A stretch of DNA of 64,000 nt from Oryzias latipes (taxonomy: Eukaryota; Chordata; Actinopteri; Beloniformes; Adrianichthyidae), in assembly GCF_002234675.1 (NCBI RefSeq), contig NC_019873.2, positions 12,220,735-12,284,734 of the forward strand, in the 5' to 3' direction. Below are positions 1 through 12,500 of this stretch, piece after piece. Each line of letters starts with the position of its first letter. Within the stretch, counting starts at the first letter, position 1. Below the pieces are notes generated by a model. It searched no databases, was not told where the DNA came from, and was given only the letters and a program-made list of their open reading frames with translations. The position numbers and the translations under genes are program-made.

Positions 1-268
1 AGTGCCAAGCGATGGAAGGATCAGGAACAAGGAACATGAGAAACTGGAGAAATACAAGGGACTCAGAGAACAACTGGAGAAAGCCTGGAAAGTGAAGGTG
101 ACAGTGGTGCCTGTGGTCATTGGAGCACTCGGGGCAGTAACCCCCAAGCTGGAGGAGTGGCTACAACAGATACCTGGAAAGACCTCAGACCTCTCAGTCC
201 AGAAAAGCGCAGTGCTAGGAACAGCTAAGATACTACGCAGGACCCTCAAGCTCCCAGGCCTCTGGTAG
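1..268 (+). mobile_element. 3' end of a non-LTR (LINE) retrotransposon ORF, truncated by the window edge
   Basis: An open frame runs from the window edge to a stop just before base 269. It reads like the C-terminal end of a fish non-LTR retrotransposon polyprotein: a KEHEKLEKYKGLREQLEK helix, then VVPVVIGALGAVTPKLEEWL, then a terminal block ending in KILRRTLKLPGLW. I know this tail from reverse transcriptases annotated in many animal genomes, probably of the R4/Dong (Rex6) type; the clade is inferred. The reverse transcriptase core would lie upstream, outside the window. The stop is followed by a short 3' UTR and an AT microsatellite, which may be the 3' tail or target. A second, scrambled fragment of the same family lies on the minus strand at 6729-7464. 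Confidence 0.75.
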
Positions 269-330
269 AGGACCCGAGCTTGGAGGAGAAACCACCCGCG
301 GAGGGTGAGAGGGGCGTTTTTATTTATTTT

Positions 331-332
<2 letters not shown>

Positions 333-370
<38 letters not shown>
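333..370. repeat. (AT)n microsatellite with short AC extension
   Basis: About 15 AT units are followed by ACACAC. The tract sits about 65 bp after the stop codon of the LINE fragment and may mark its 3' junction. Confidence 0.9.
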
Positions 371-821
371 CAAAAGTAGCTCACGTGCCAAAAGAGTGTG
401 TACACCCCTGATTTATACCATGTTATTTTTAAGCCTTTTATGGTAAATAATATCCATGTATATGATATAATAAATTACCTTTGGCACACTAAAAAACAAA
501 CCGCCTTCCTCTGTCCATCTCAACAGTCTCCTATGAGTGTGTGTGTGTACGTGTGTTTGTGTGTGCGTGTGTGTGTGGCTTCATCTGTCCAGACCAGCCC
601 TAACCAGGATGAGCAGGAAGCATAAAATTGATTGATGGAAGCAAGAATTATGATGTGAGCTCGATTAATGACTTGATTTCTCATTTAGGATTCAGGGCGT
701 TGCTCAGCTGCTGAAAGGATCCTGCTTGTAAATGGAGCATCGTTAACAGCTTGAAGCCTTTTGTGACATCCTTTCTGTTCTCCTTTCAGTGACTTGTAAC
801 CTGTTAGTGGTTAAGTGTTTT
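371..821. other. Non-genic stretch with a (GT)n tract
   Basis: An interrupted GT/TG microsatellite occupies about 535-578. I see no gene here; the 75-codon open frame spanning it is driven by the repeat and by low-complexity AT sequence. Confidence 0.7.
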
Positions 822-1244
822 CTATGGTGGCCCTGAAGTGCAAATCATATCAACAAATATAAAATGTTTTAAAGTTCAAAACAAAAGCAAAAAAAATTAC
901 GATTTAAAAAAATTACATTTTAAAAATCAATTAAAAAAATCTGGGACCAAATAATTATTCCAAAAAACTGAAACAAAATAAAAAATTAATTTCCATAAAT
1001 GAAAATGACATGAAATTGAAATACACTTAGAAAATCCATATCAATCTGAAGTTCTTTCATATATGTCATCAAAAAATTGCTATACATGAAAAAAAAAGAC
1101 ACAAAAACACTTTTCTCACTGGAGTGGGTCTTTAAGCGATACTGGAAATGCTCTGTACAAATCATAAATCTTTTATTGGTGTGCCGAAATTGAAGACGCA
1201 AACTTTAAAAATCTAATTTTGGTTGCACTTCAGGGCCACCGTAG
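822..1244. mobile_element. Short non-autonomous DNA transposon with TIRs starting CTAYGGTGGC
   Basis: The left end reads CTATGGTGGCCCTGAAGTGC and the inverted right end CTACGGTGGCCCTGAAGTGC, a 22-bp terminal inverted repeat with one mismatch. Both sides carry TTTT, so a 4-bp target duplication is likely, although this is weak evidence in AT-rich DNA. The interior is AT-rich and has no coding potential. The first ten bases of the TIR match those of the much larger foldback element at 34001-35604, which also shows a 4-bp duplication. Confidence 0.8.
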
Positions 1245-1589
1245 TTTTCCTGATGGCTCCACACAGTATCTTCGGCTCTGAGTCCACATTTCCCAGCATC
1301 TGGGTCCGGATCTGAACCGAGGTCCGCTAGTTAGTGGCCCCTGGGATGGACCCTTTAAATAAAATTCTATATTTGGTTTTAGATATTGAAGCTAAACATT
1401 GATCATATCACAAACTGTATGTTTTAATGTCTGATGCACAGTTTAATTGCATTAGACTGAAATGAATGGAGACTCACTTCTTTTTGTGTGTGTGTAGGTG
1501 GATGGTTATTAGTTGAACTGACTTGATTCTAGTATTTTTCTTTTAAAAGCAGCTTCAAACAGGAAGTGACAGCTGCCATTTGAGGTTAT

Positions 1590-1810
1590 TTTCACTGGTG
1601 GTGATGCTACATATGTCCATACCAAGTCAAAATCCCTGATTGCTCAAAGTTCAACTTGGTTTAACCTCTGATGCACGCTCAATGGCCTGGTTTTGTACGG
1701 TCGTAGAAACTTCACAAAATGTGGATTTACGTACATTTACATATACTTTTAAAAGAAGGTGAAGAGTGTGATTGCTACATCAGAGCTGCATAGTGTTTGA
1801 GGCCACCATA
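1590..1810. repeat. Diverged dispersed repeat, copy 1
   Basis: This stretch resembles 9950-10210. Both contain in order CCAAGTC, a CTGATTG(G/C)TCAAA motif, TGCACGCTCAATGGCC or its variant, and TTTTGTACG followed by a GAAAC motif. The copies are too diverged for me to define ends or family. Confidence 0.45.
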
Positions 1811-4324
1811 CAGTAATAAGACCAGTCCTGAATTTTTCCAAAGAGAAACCTCAGTTTCCTTGGATTTTAGCTGATATTTCTAAGCTGTGTGCATTTGTCA
1901 GACTGGTGCTGTGATGCACCACAGCGACGTGCTTTTACACCTTTCCTCTCAATCAATCATTGACCTGCAGAGATATGAGGAACAAAACCTAAAGCTGCTG
2001 TGTTTAATGAAAAAACAGAAGCTCTTTGTGTTTTTGACTCAGCTTGAACCTCTTGCGTGTGAAACTACCTTCTGAAGAAGGTTGCGTTCTTCAGTGTGGG
2101 GGGTCTGTCCACGCATTCTGGGAAATGTGGGAAAAAATTGTTGGAATGCATTCAAGAGTCACAGATAAGAGAGTTGAATTTGCAGATAACGAGATACCCT
2201 GAAACACCTCTGAAAGCTGTCTGAGTTCTTGAAGAAAATGAAAGGCTAACATTCATTTCCTCCCGAGACGTGGAAATTGAACCTCTTCTCCACGGTTACA
2301 GAGACAAGCGAGCCTGAAGGGGTGGCAAATGGGAATTACCCACTTTTGAACGTGTTCTCTGTGCTAAACTTTCAAAATATGCGGTCATTTTTTTCACAAA
2401 TCCACGCATTTCAAAAAAAGTATTTTTTTTCTACAACATTTGATGCGTTGCTGACAGCATGTTTGACTACAAAAGCAGCTTCGAGTCCAACTTCTTCACA
2501 CTGACGGTTGCTCTGCTGCCATGCAAGGGGCCAACCTGTGATGTGGAGCATCGTGGGGTTTGTCGTCTTGCCCAAACCAACCAAACCTTGTGATTAGAGG
2601 TCAACTACTCTGCCTCCACCCCACAGCCTCTGACCCCACCTTTTAGAATAGTACAATGATAGATAAGCAATGAGAGGAAAACTTGGAAACCTGACAACAG
2701 AGGGGTGTGTCTGTCCTGGAGCTGAGTGTCTTCCATACTTAATGAAAACAGGTAGCAAACATAAATAGTTGCATGTTAATGACACTTGCCATGGCTGTCA
2801 GAAGGAGTAAGCAGTGCCACCTGCCTCTCAGGGGCTCGTAATATCCCTGCCTTGGCACAGAAGGCAGCAGCTCTCTCATCATGACAGGTGTGTCTGAACG
2901 GGGAAAGTCAGAAAACACGCTGGATAGGAGGGGCAGTCCTCAGAACCAGAGCGGATTTAAAGTAACAGTAATTTTGAAAAACCTGAGCCAGAATGAGAAT
3001 AAAACATGAAGAAGACTTTCACAGAAGGGAAAACCCAACAGAGCAGCCATCCATTCCTCGTTTCTTTTTTTAAGAAGTGGTTACCACTTTTTGCGTCTCT
3101 CTGTGTCTGGCGGGGGCTGTGGTGGGTGTCGTCAGCTCACTTGCCTGAACTGCTTGTTCCTGTGAAAGGAAACAGACTGTAATGCGTAGATTCTTCTGAA
3201 GACGAGCTGTGGTTTCTCATCGCAGCACGCTCTAGTTTTCTCTTTTCTATTTGGTTTTTGGTTCATTCAGGTCCATTTCTCTAGCTTTAATTTTTGACCT
3301 TCTGCTTTATCACTTTAAATGGTAAACCTTGACTTTTGGAACTTCTGTAACATTTTTAAATATTTTGACTCAAATTTTAAAACTATTGTTGAATTCACAG
3401 GGGCTAATATTTTATGCAGATTCTCAGGGGACCTGAAGACCATCTAATAAAGATCTTTGACTTTGTAAAGATTGGAGATATCTCCATTTTTCCTTTTTTT
3501 TTAGGTTGTGCTCCTTTATAATGAGATTTCATAAAAATAAAGCAGTCTAGGGTGTTGGAATTGTGTTTTCTTTAACACACTTTCACATATTTGTCTACTT
3601 TACTATTGCAAGACCCCGCTTGTCTAAGACACCCTTAGTTAATCATGTTACAGACCATAAATCAGCAAACATGATAAGGAGAAGAGAGTATTCTGGGTTT
3701 TCAGGCATTTGTTGTTGTTAAAAAAAGTCTGTAGCATAAACAAATTAGAAATACGTTTGATTTCAGATAGAATATTCAAAAGCTTTTTATCGGTTTGAAA
3801 ACATTTTAAGAATGGTGTTGGACCAAATTGATGGAAAATGTGAAGCAGAGCAACAGAAACAATTTAAATATCGTAAATTTAAGGGTTTAATTCAGGAGTT
3901 TGGTTCTTAACATAGCTTTGTAGCATAAAATATGGAAGAGTAGACTTTGCAAGCTAAATCACGAGTAGCAGACTTTACAGTCTTACTGATTATAATCAGC
4001 TATATTGCAAAAACCTCACTTTTCGGAGAAACAGAAACAAGACGTCTGTTGTAGAAACCAGGTCAAACAGATTTGATCAAACTCATGTCTCACTTTAAGT
4101 TCATCATTATCCTGGAAATGAAACCAAAAGTTTCCATTTTTGATTCGAAGACATTTCTACATGAAGTTAGAACGCATGAATTAAACATTTCATTATTCAT
4201 TTGACCAAATGAATGTAGTTTAAAATATTCTTAAGGATTGTTATCAAACCTTTTTAGGAAAGATTTCTGTTGAACTCAAGTGGATCCTCAGCAAAACAGT
4301 CTCATTGAACACTCCCTCTTAGCA
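1811..4324. other. No gene seen
   Basis: AT-rich intergenic DNA with homopolymer runs. Only short open frames of 60-75 codons occur, without recognisable domains or splice structure. Confidence 0.6.
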
Positions 4325-4505
4325 CTCAGTTGTACATCACATCATACATCTCATGGTACATTCCGACATACGTCACATCAAATTTCAAATTGTACATCCA
4401 AAAGTACACAGCACATCTTGACCTACGACACGTTGTACATTGCATTGTAAGTCACGTCGTATGTCACATTTTGCATTACATCAACATCACATTGTAAATC
4501 CCGTG
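4325..4505. repeat. Degenerate short tandem repeat (GTACATCACAT-like unit)
   Basis: The stretch is built from variants of a 10-12 bp unit such as TGTACATCACAT, ACATACGTCACATC and TTGTACATCC, about 15 times with substitutions and small indels. It reads as an old decayed minisatellite. Confidence 0.7.
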
Positions 4506-6728
4506 GGTGCTCTTTTTGTTGTTTTGCTATAGAAAAGTCCTCTCTGAGGTGACTTCAGATTGATCTACAGGCTTTTCTGACTCACAGCAGAAGGAAGTTG
4601 AGTTCTCCTGGTTAAATATCTTCATATTTGGAATTGAGAAACACATGCAAACACAAAAAATCAGCTTTTCTCTTACAGTTGTGTGTATGAGAAAAGTAAT
4701 ATGCTTCTTGTGGATGATAACTCAATTTTGATGAATGATTTATTTCATAATGTCAAGATCACAAAGTGAGTTTCTGTTCCATTTAGTGAAGTGTTGGATT
4801 AAAATGACCAGATTAATCCTGCAGGAAGCTCCTGAATGCAGCTCAGTTCTTATTTCACAAAGTGGGAGACAATTTGAATAATCCAGCCCAGCTAAATTAA
4901 AAAGACACACCCAGAGCACTAACAAACACAGGTTGTCATGACAACAATCCATGCTCCACCATCTGTCTCAGAATTTATTGATAATAATATTTCTTGTTTT
5001 TCTTTACTCTTCCAGAACAAAAAGAGGTACTCTTCCAACAATGTGTTCTCCTTCCTCTCCTCTGCTGTGTAAAGCCTTGGGATGAAGAACTGAGCAGTTC
5101 CAGATGGAGGTGTTATTCTCAAGCAGGTGGCTCAACTTTCTATCAATCTTTCAAAGCAGAAGTGTCACTGGTGACATAGCGAGCACCCGTTTCACATTGC
5201 GCATGATCACATGACTTACCAAATTAAGCTTCGTTACATCTTACCGTTATTGACGACCATTTCCGCCAGTTTTGAATTCAGGGCGGGGCTATTAATACAA
5301 TAAGTCAGCTATTACAAAGAGGCAGAATTCCTCCTGCCTTTGTGGGTTTTAGAAAGGAGAAGACTTTGGTTGCATCGTTGCCATGGTTGCATTGCTTTAT
5401 AAACAGGGAGAGAGATTTAGGTGAATTTGGTAGGATATTTTATCTACTGACATTTGGAATCAGACATTTAGAAAAATAACATTGCGATGCGCATGCAGGT
5501 TTGGACTGGAAATCTAAAGAAGACAGAGGATTAACATCAGCTCAAACTGGATTTATGGTCAAGTTTTCTCCAGATAGATTAGCTGTGTTTTGCACATTTG
5601 CTCAGTTTTTTTTCACAGCCTTGTAGAAGGATGAAGTTTTTAAAAATCCTAAGACACAAACAGTCCTAAGACACAAACCGCATCCTGTCAAAGAAGGATT
5701 TGTGATTTCTTAAATTTTGATCCCTGCAGTCTACTGAACTACAAATCATTAGCCTCCCAGCCCTGCTAATGAGCACCAACATCCGTCTAAAACATGTCTA
5801 AAGCAGAACGGAACAACCAGTACAGTTAGACTGATCATTCACTCATTTTTGTGCACGTGAAAATGGAAACAGAAAAAAATGGGCAGTTATGTAAGTGTAA
5901 TGCTGCTGTAATCTGTTCCAGCTCACACAAAAAGGAGTTTGTACCTGAGATTATGGAGGAAAACAGCAGACTGTGCCAGGATCTGCAGGAGAGCAAACAC
6001 AACAGCAGATTACAGAAAAAACACTTTGGTCGAACTGTAAAAATAAAAATGTCAGAGCAGAAATAAACAAAAACAGTCTCCAGTTTAGGAAAATATTAAA
6101 ACCAGAAAGGATGAGCTTGACAGACACTTTCAAAACAAACATTTTTATCAGCTGTTGTCACTTATGACAGCTCAGTCATTTTTCCATGACCTGTCACTTC
6201 CCTGAAACCTTTTCATTACCTCAACCAATGTGCCAAACCTTCAATCTGGAGTTTAATCTGATATTCAGCAAGAGAGTAAATAGACTGATTCACAAAAGAA
6301 AAATGTTCACTAAGTACACACCTCAAAGAATTTTTAGCTAATGGAGCATCTAAGAAAAATAAGTTTATTTTGTTTTGTCTAAAAACTGAAATACTTGTCT
6401 CCTAAAAGAATTATAGTCCTTACATTTTAAAATATTTAGTGTTGTCTTCAGTGAATGAAAAAGTAAAAATTTTCCAACTTTATAAGTTTTGGTTTTGTTA
6501 AAAGAAAAGATGCAAAACTCAAATTTTTGATGAAGATTTGGTTTCATTCAAAAAGAAGGAAAACAGCACCATCTTGTGGACAAATATTACAACTACATTT
6601 TGAACTTTTCAAATTTAGGACCGATACCTCTGAATGTTCCATCTTTCAGTCCATATTCTGCACACGTTTTTGTTTAATATTTTTCTGTATATTATTCCAT
6701 CCACTTGATTATGGTGCTCCATGTATGC
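4506..6728. other. No gene seen
   Basis: AT-rich sequence with scattered short open frames (for example 4740-5180 and 5851-6170), none with a recognisable domain or a plausible exon chain. Confidence 0.55.
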
Positions 6729-7464
6729 TTACCCTGCCAGCATCTTACATCCTGCAGTCATGTGTTGGATTGTTTTAGGGGCCTCTTTGCACAGCCTACA
6801 CCTTGGGTCTTGTCTGGTGTGGTAGATCTGAGCCTGTATCACTCTGGTGCTCAGGCCTTGTTGCTGAGCTGCCTGTAGACCGGCTCTTTGTAGCCATAGG
6901 AACTTCATGATACCAGCCACTTCAGTTATGGTCCGGTGGTACATCCCATGCAGGTGTTTGTCCTCCCATGATGATCTGTTTTGCAGCAGCGCATCCTCTG
7001 CCCTCCATTGCCTGAGGATCTCACTGAGCACATCATTGGTTTTGTGCCTGATGGATCTTAGATGTTTCATCCTGGTTAGTTGCTCTCACTCTTATTATGT
7101 TTATGATTCTCTTCAAGTTTGATGCTCCACCAGAGGCCTGAGGCCTGAGATTTCTGTGCAGCATCCTAGCAGTTCCAACTCTGAACAGAAACCTTGGATG
7201 TTGTTCATGGAAATTGTTGGACCCATTCCCCCAATTTAGGGATCCCAGTCCTAAGTAGTTCAGTTCTGCCTTTGGTATTTCTTGATCTTCCCATGTTCCT
7301 TCTCATATTCGATTTATTTTTTTCTTGAAATTGCTGCATCTATCACAACAGCTTCCTTCCTGTCCAGCACCACTATGTGCGGTCTGTTAGGCATTATGGT
7401 TTTCTCTGTAACTGGAAGCCCCAGGAGAATTTGGCTTGGTCATTCTTGGTGTACAAGTAGATAA
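6729..7464 (-). mobile_element. Rearranged fragment of an R4/Dong-like LINE
   Basis: Two pieces of the same LINE family as bases 1-268 lie on the minus strand in the wrong order. The C-terminal piece (7464 to about 7135) comes first in reading direction: NDQAKFSWGFQLQ, then RPHIVVLDRKEAVVIDAA, then PKLGEWVQQFP, with internal stops and frame changes. The more N-terminal piece (about 7070 to 6729) comes second: WEDKHLHGMYHRTITEVAG, then LSTRVIQAQIYHTRQDPRCR and LCKEAPKTIQHMTAGCKMLAG in frame. The CRLC...H...C pattern is the family's zinc-finger-like segment. In intact elements the CKMLAG segment precedes the VVVD...VVIDVAIP segment, so this locus is either two truncated copies head to tail or a permuted copy. 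It is not functional. Confidence 0.7.
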
Positions 7465-9504
7465 AGGAAGGCTGTAAAATGTAATTAACAGCAATGTTTT
7501 ACAAATCCAAAATGGTTAGCTATTTGATAAAAATTCAGGTTTTAAAATGAGAGTAAAGATTAAATTAAAAACAATTACTATAATAAATACAAGAGTCTAA
7601 ATATAACTGCTGTTTAAGAATAAATCTCATATCTAGTCTTTTTCTCTTTTTTCAGCTTGTATTGTTACAGAAGAAATTCTTGCATAATCAAGTCCAGAAA
7701 GAGTCCCTGTTTTTGAACTTCAAGTGAATTCTGTTTTCTTTCATTTGAGCTTTTAAGAAGACAGGGAGAGAAGAAAATGCAAGACGACAGGAGACAGATG
7801 AAGTGAGGATGAGGAGAAAGCAGAGTAACAGGATTAACAGATCTTTGGCACCACTCTGCTTCACCTGTCCTTTTCTAAAACTCCTCCTTGGAGACAGAAG
7901 CTGTAACATTTTTAAACCTTTATTTTCATGCAGGTTAACATGAAAGAGACATAACTTCAGTTATAGGAAACACTGACAAAACTCAACAATTTGGGGTAAA
8001 AACATACATTTTTAGCTTGATAGACAATATTTTGCTTTTACGGCTTCAACGTAATAAACATGTAATTTATAATAGAAGTAAAAATTAAAGTTACTACTTG
8101 CCTCCACCCTTGCAGCCCCCTATCTACCTGCCCTCACTGGCTGAGCGGCTGCTATACAGATCGCTCCCTCTCTCTGGTCTTAGCTGAATGTGGCTAATTC
8201 ATAAAAAAAAAAACCTTTATCAAACTGGAGGCTTTTTTGTTTATTATCCCAAACAACCATTTTATTTTTTGGTCACCTGGGGGTGACGAATCAGTCCATG
8301 CAGTTTTTAGAGGAATCTTTAAAAGTAAACTTTTGGTTTTCCTAGCAACGGAGGTTTTTTGTTAGCCACGCCCACATTCCTCTCATGTTCATATTGTATG
8401 TCACATTGTTTTTTTCAGCTGGAGCTGAGCATTTTCACAATTTTCCAGAAAATAATGTGCGAGCAACAGGGATACGCCATTTTATGAGGTTGCTACGCTA
8501 TCTGCACTCTACAACTGTTAATTTCAACAATTTTTTCCCCCAAGCAGCTTCCCAGTGATTCTCAAGGAGATAGGAGGTGATTTTAAATTAGTAGGTGGGC
8601 CTGAAAGGGATTTTTCTTTTTTTTTTTTATCTAAGATGTTCTCCTGAGTTCAACAAAACTTCAGTTTTGATGTGGACTTACCTGGTGGCATGTGTGTGAA
8701 AGTTTTCTTTTCCTGTATGGTGCAAAAATGTGAAAGTTGCACCATTTCCCACTTGGACACTAAATGGCCACCAAGCCATTGGTTCTGTGGCCATCCCAGA
8801 ATACTTCACAACTTTCCCTGACATGTGTGTTTTGGTTTTGTTTGTGGATTTTGAAATGTTTTTATTTGAGCCCCAGAGGAGATTTTGACCTCACTCATTT
8901 TTTTTGACTGTTTGACTCCTGCTGCGATGTCATCATTTTTCTGCTGATCTTGCTGAGATTAGGGTTTTTTTTTGTGTGAACTCTTCGCAGAAATGCTCAG
9001 TAGGAAGAAGAACTGCGAAAACAATATAATCTTTGCTGTCGGCGACTGCTGCAAGCCATCATAATAATTGGGAGATATATCATTTATTCAAAGTCTTTTT
9101 TTGTGTTACATATACTTCAAATTCAGAGAACAAAAAATTATAGACTTTTCCTTAACAGAAAAAAACGAAAAATGCTTTGAAGGTGAAATTGTGGGGACAC
9201 ATGAGAATCCCCCCCCCCCCCCCCCCCCATGTTCTTAAAGGTTAAACACGACTGTGTTCATGTTGTTTGGTCAGAAAGCAGCTGCTCCATCCTTTAAGAA
9301 ACTTAACATCTTAACCTCACTTTGAATAATCAGGTCTGCATGTAAAAAGCCACTGAACCATCTGGAGCGCCTGCACAGCCCTATAAACCTATAGCACCCC
9401 CCCATGGTAAGAGGATCCAGGCGGGGTGTGCGTTAATCTCCCTTAACTGAGTGTGTGTCAGCGGGTCAGTCCAGACTCTGGACTCCACGGAGGAAGCTGC
9501 AGTC
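7465..9504. other. No coding sequence seen; presumed upstream region of the FAM161A-like gene
   Basis: No supported coding exon. A run of 20 C lies at 9209-9228. The last ~150 bases before the FAM161A-like start are more GC-rich and probably hold its 5' UTR or promoter, but I see no clear TATA box. Confidence 0.5.
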
Positions 9505-12500
9505 ATGTTCCGCTCAGCCGCTCTGGAGAGCAGGGAGCTGCTGGCTCTGTTTGGAGGTGGGGGCCAGAGCTTTGAAGAGGTAAAGCTGGAAACACGCTCT
9601 TCATGAACAACCTCACAGTTTGCTGCAGGTTCATTTTTCAGGAAGCCTGAAGATCTTCCATGTGGCAGCGATGCGTGGATGCTAAAACATGAACCCAACA
9701 GCTCTGCTGATTTTGGTCTTCAGTTCAGCAGAAAGTGGGTCTCAGACCAGAGTCTTGAACTTTCAGACTTTAAGGACATCACTGTTGCCCATAGTGTTCA
9801 CACTGGACAAGCAGGGAGGGGCTTCTTTTTCTTTAACTGTCTGCTACCCATGTCGATGCGGTATAAATCTGGTGAATCTTGCTTTTCTTTCACAGCTCTA
9901 TTTCAATTTATGACAGAGTTGGTATCATAGAAACAAACTGCAACCATTAATTTTTCATCCATGATGAGTTTTCAAACGGTTTGAACTTTTGTGAATTAAA
10001 AGGGACACCATCCAAATGTTTACTACCAAATCCAAGTCACTGATTGGTCAAATTTTGACCTGTTATAACTTTCAACGCGTGTTCAATAGCTGCATGTTTT
10101 GTACGTAGAGCCCAGAAACTGTCCCGGAAATGTATGTAGCTATGCATGAACTTGATTGACAGCCCAAAAAATGTGTTTCAGATTTATTCAAAGAGACTTT
10201 TCATTAGAAGTGGCTGTTTGTGTGTTTCCGTAACTTTAGATAGAAAAAAGATTCTGTTTATTAATTTTCCTTGCTGTTGTTTTGTCTTTGGAAGCAGAGA
10301 AATGCTCATTTAAACTACTTAATTTAAAACGTGACTTTATTCTGACTTATAGCTCAGCAAAAACTCACAATAACATTATTTCAATTTATAGTTATTATTC
10401 TGATTTAAACACAATGTCAGACAGGCTGTATCAAAGTGAGATAAAATAGATTTTAAAATCAAACCAGTTTCTTTTTGTCATTTCTAGGTAACATTTCTTT
10501 ATTATTTAGACAGAATTACCTACATTTTTTCTAAAATGGAGTCCGTTCAATAATTGTTGTCTTGTCTGCAGTTTAGTATTAAATCTCAAAGCCATTGTGG
10601 CTTTGAGATTTGCACTAATAGTTTGTGTGATTGATTGAATAAAATATTTCACACTAGTTGGTTTTTAAGGCATAAGTATGCGTGTGTGAACACTATCTGT
10701 ATTGTGTACATGTTGACATGTGGTCATTATTGCAGCTAACCGGTGTGTTTATAACATTTCAGTGTGCGTGTGGACAGGCCCCGCCCTTTGAGATTTGCAT
10801 TACATCTGAACCTTACCGTATTGATAAACATCCAGTAGCTTGTTGCTTCATGCTGCTTTATGGTTTTATTCCCCCCCCCCCTCCTATTATCACCTTCCTA
10901 CCCCCCCAACATCCTCTCTCTTCTTCCCTCCTTTCCTTTTCCGTCCAGTCCAACACAAAAGATTTTCAAATATGATTGAAATTAATAAAGTTTGGCCTTG
11001 ATTACAAAAGGGGTTTATTCAGACATACCTCTGGTTTGTCTGAAGATTTATAACCCCTTTTGTTAAAGTAAAATACGTCCAACACAAGAGGCCTTCAGTT
11101 CTCATCTGTCTGCCCAGCTGTTGGACAGGACAAGTTAAAAAAAAAAAAAAAGAATCTCAAAGACATTGTGATGGTAGTGGTGGTGATCACTTGCCATCCC
11201 TGAATCCACTTATAAACTCTTTTTATTGTCAGCGAACTGGCACCGCTAACATGTATGCCAATACAGGGGGACGAAGTTTACTCCTATTTGCTGTGAGATC
11301 CACAGTTCAGGGACTGGCACACTTCTGCTGGGGGTCACTGATCACAGCTACCAAAAAAAGCAGAATTTTGGAGCCAGAGTGTCACTGATACATCTAAGCT
11401 GCCGTGGTATGCAATTTTGTTTCAGCTCATGGAATTGTGCCGATTACACCTAAAGGACAAAGAAGAGAAAAGCCATTGTGCTTTTACATTAGTTAAAGTG
11501 CATAAATGCACTTTTGTGCATTTATTCTTGTAACTCTGCTGCCTAAGACCAGATAGTAGTTTGGTTGCTTTGCTGTAGCAGGAGCTAATGCAGCATTCAA
11601 CCCGACAGCTGAAAGTGCAAAGCTCCCTGGAACACAAGCTATCAAGAAGAAAGAGTTCCACTCCAGCTTTTTAGACCACAGATTTGGTACGGAGCATAAA
11701 CCAGCAGCAGGAATCCTGCATATTCATGAGCCAGTTTTTAGGCTCAAATCGTTCCATCATGTAGAACAAAAACTGCACATGTAAAATGAAGAGATAAACA
11801 AATTTGACATAATTTTCAGAATATTTTGTAAAATTTTGGTTCCAGCTGATCATGGATGGAAATATCAGATGAGAAATAATCCTCATCCTGCAGGATTAAT
11901 TCATCCCAGCGCTGTGTCTTTGCAGGAGTGCGATGTGGATTCGGACAGCAGTGAGGAGAGAAGAAATGTCTGCAGCTCCGTGTCTCTGGAAATCCATGGC
12001 CTCCAGAGGGAGCAGGATGTTTACTTCTCCAACCAGGAGTACTACAGGAGGCTGGAGGAGCTGAAAAGCACCCACCTGAGGAACATGGCAGAACTGGAAA
12101 AAATGTACATCAGCCAGGCCAAAGCCAGACACGACGAGGAGGCCGGAGGGATCTGGAGAGGAGTGAACCTGGACGGAAGATCATCTTCCAGGTGAGCGGC
12201 TGATCATGTGTGGAAAAAGTACATCCTCACAGGAATATGTCATGTTCCTGATTACATATCAGACCAGCATGTTCTTTAGATGTGGTTCTCGCTGCGCTGA
12301 AGGAGCTAAAAGGAGCCTCTTTCCTCCTCACATCCTCCTCAGTAACAATACAAAAGGTCACAGCAGATCTGGGTAAACATTTTTTCTCTAACATCAGGAG
12401 CCCAAATATCAGCTTTCCCTGCAGCGGTCCAACCAGGAAGCTGCAAAGGATCAACTCCCAAGAGGAGCTTGACTTCCATGAGTCGTCAAGTGGCTCCGAC

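Noticed and set aside
398-625. 75-codon frame with VCVYVCLCVRVCV
   Set aside because: Translated GT microsatellite.
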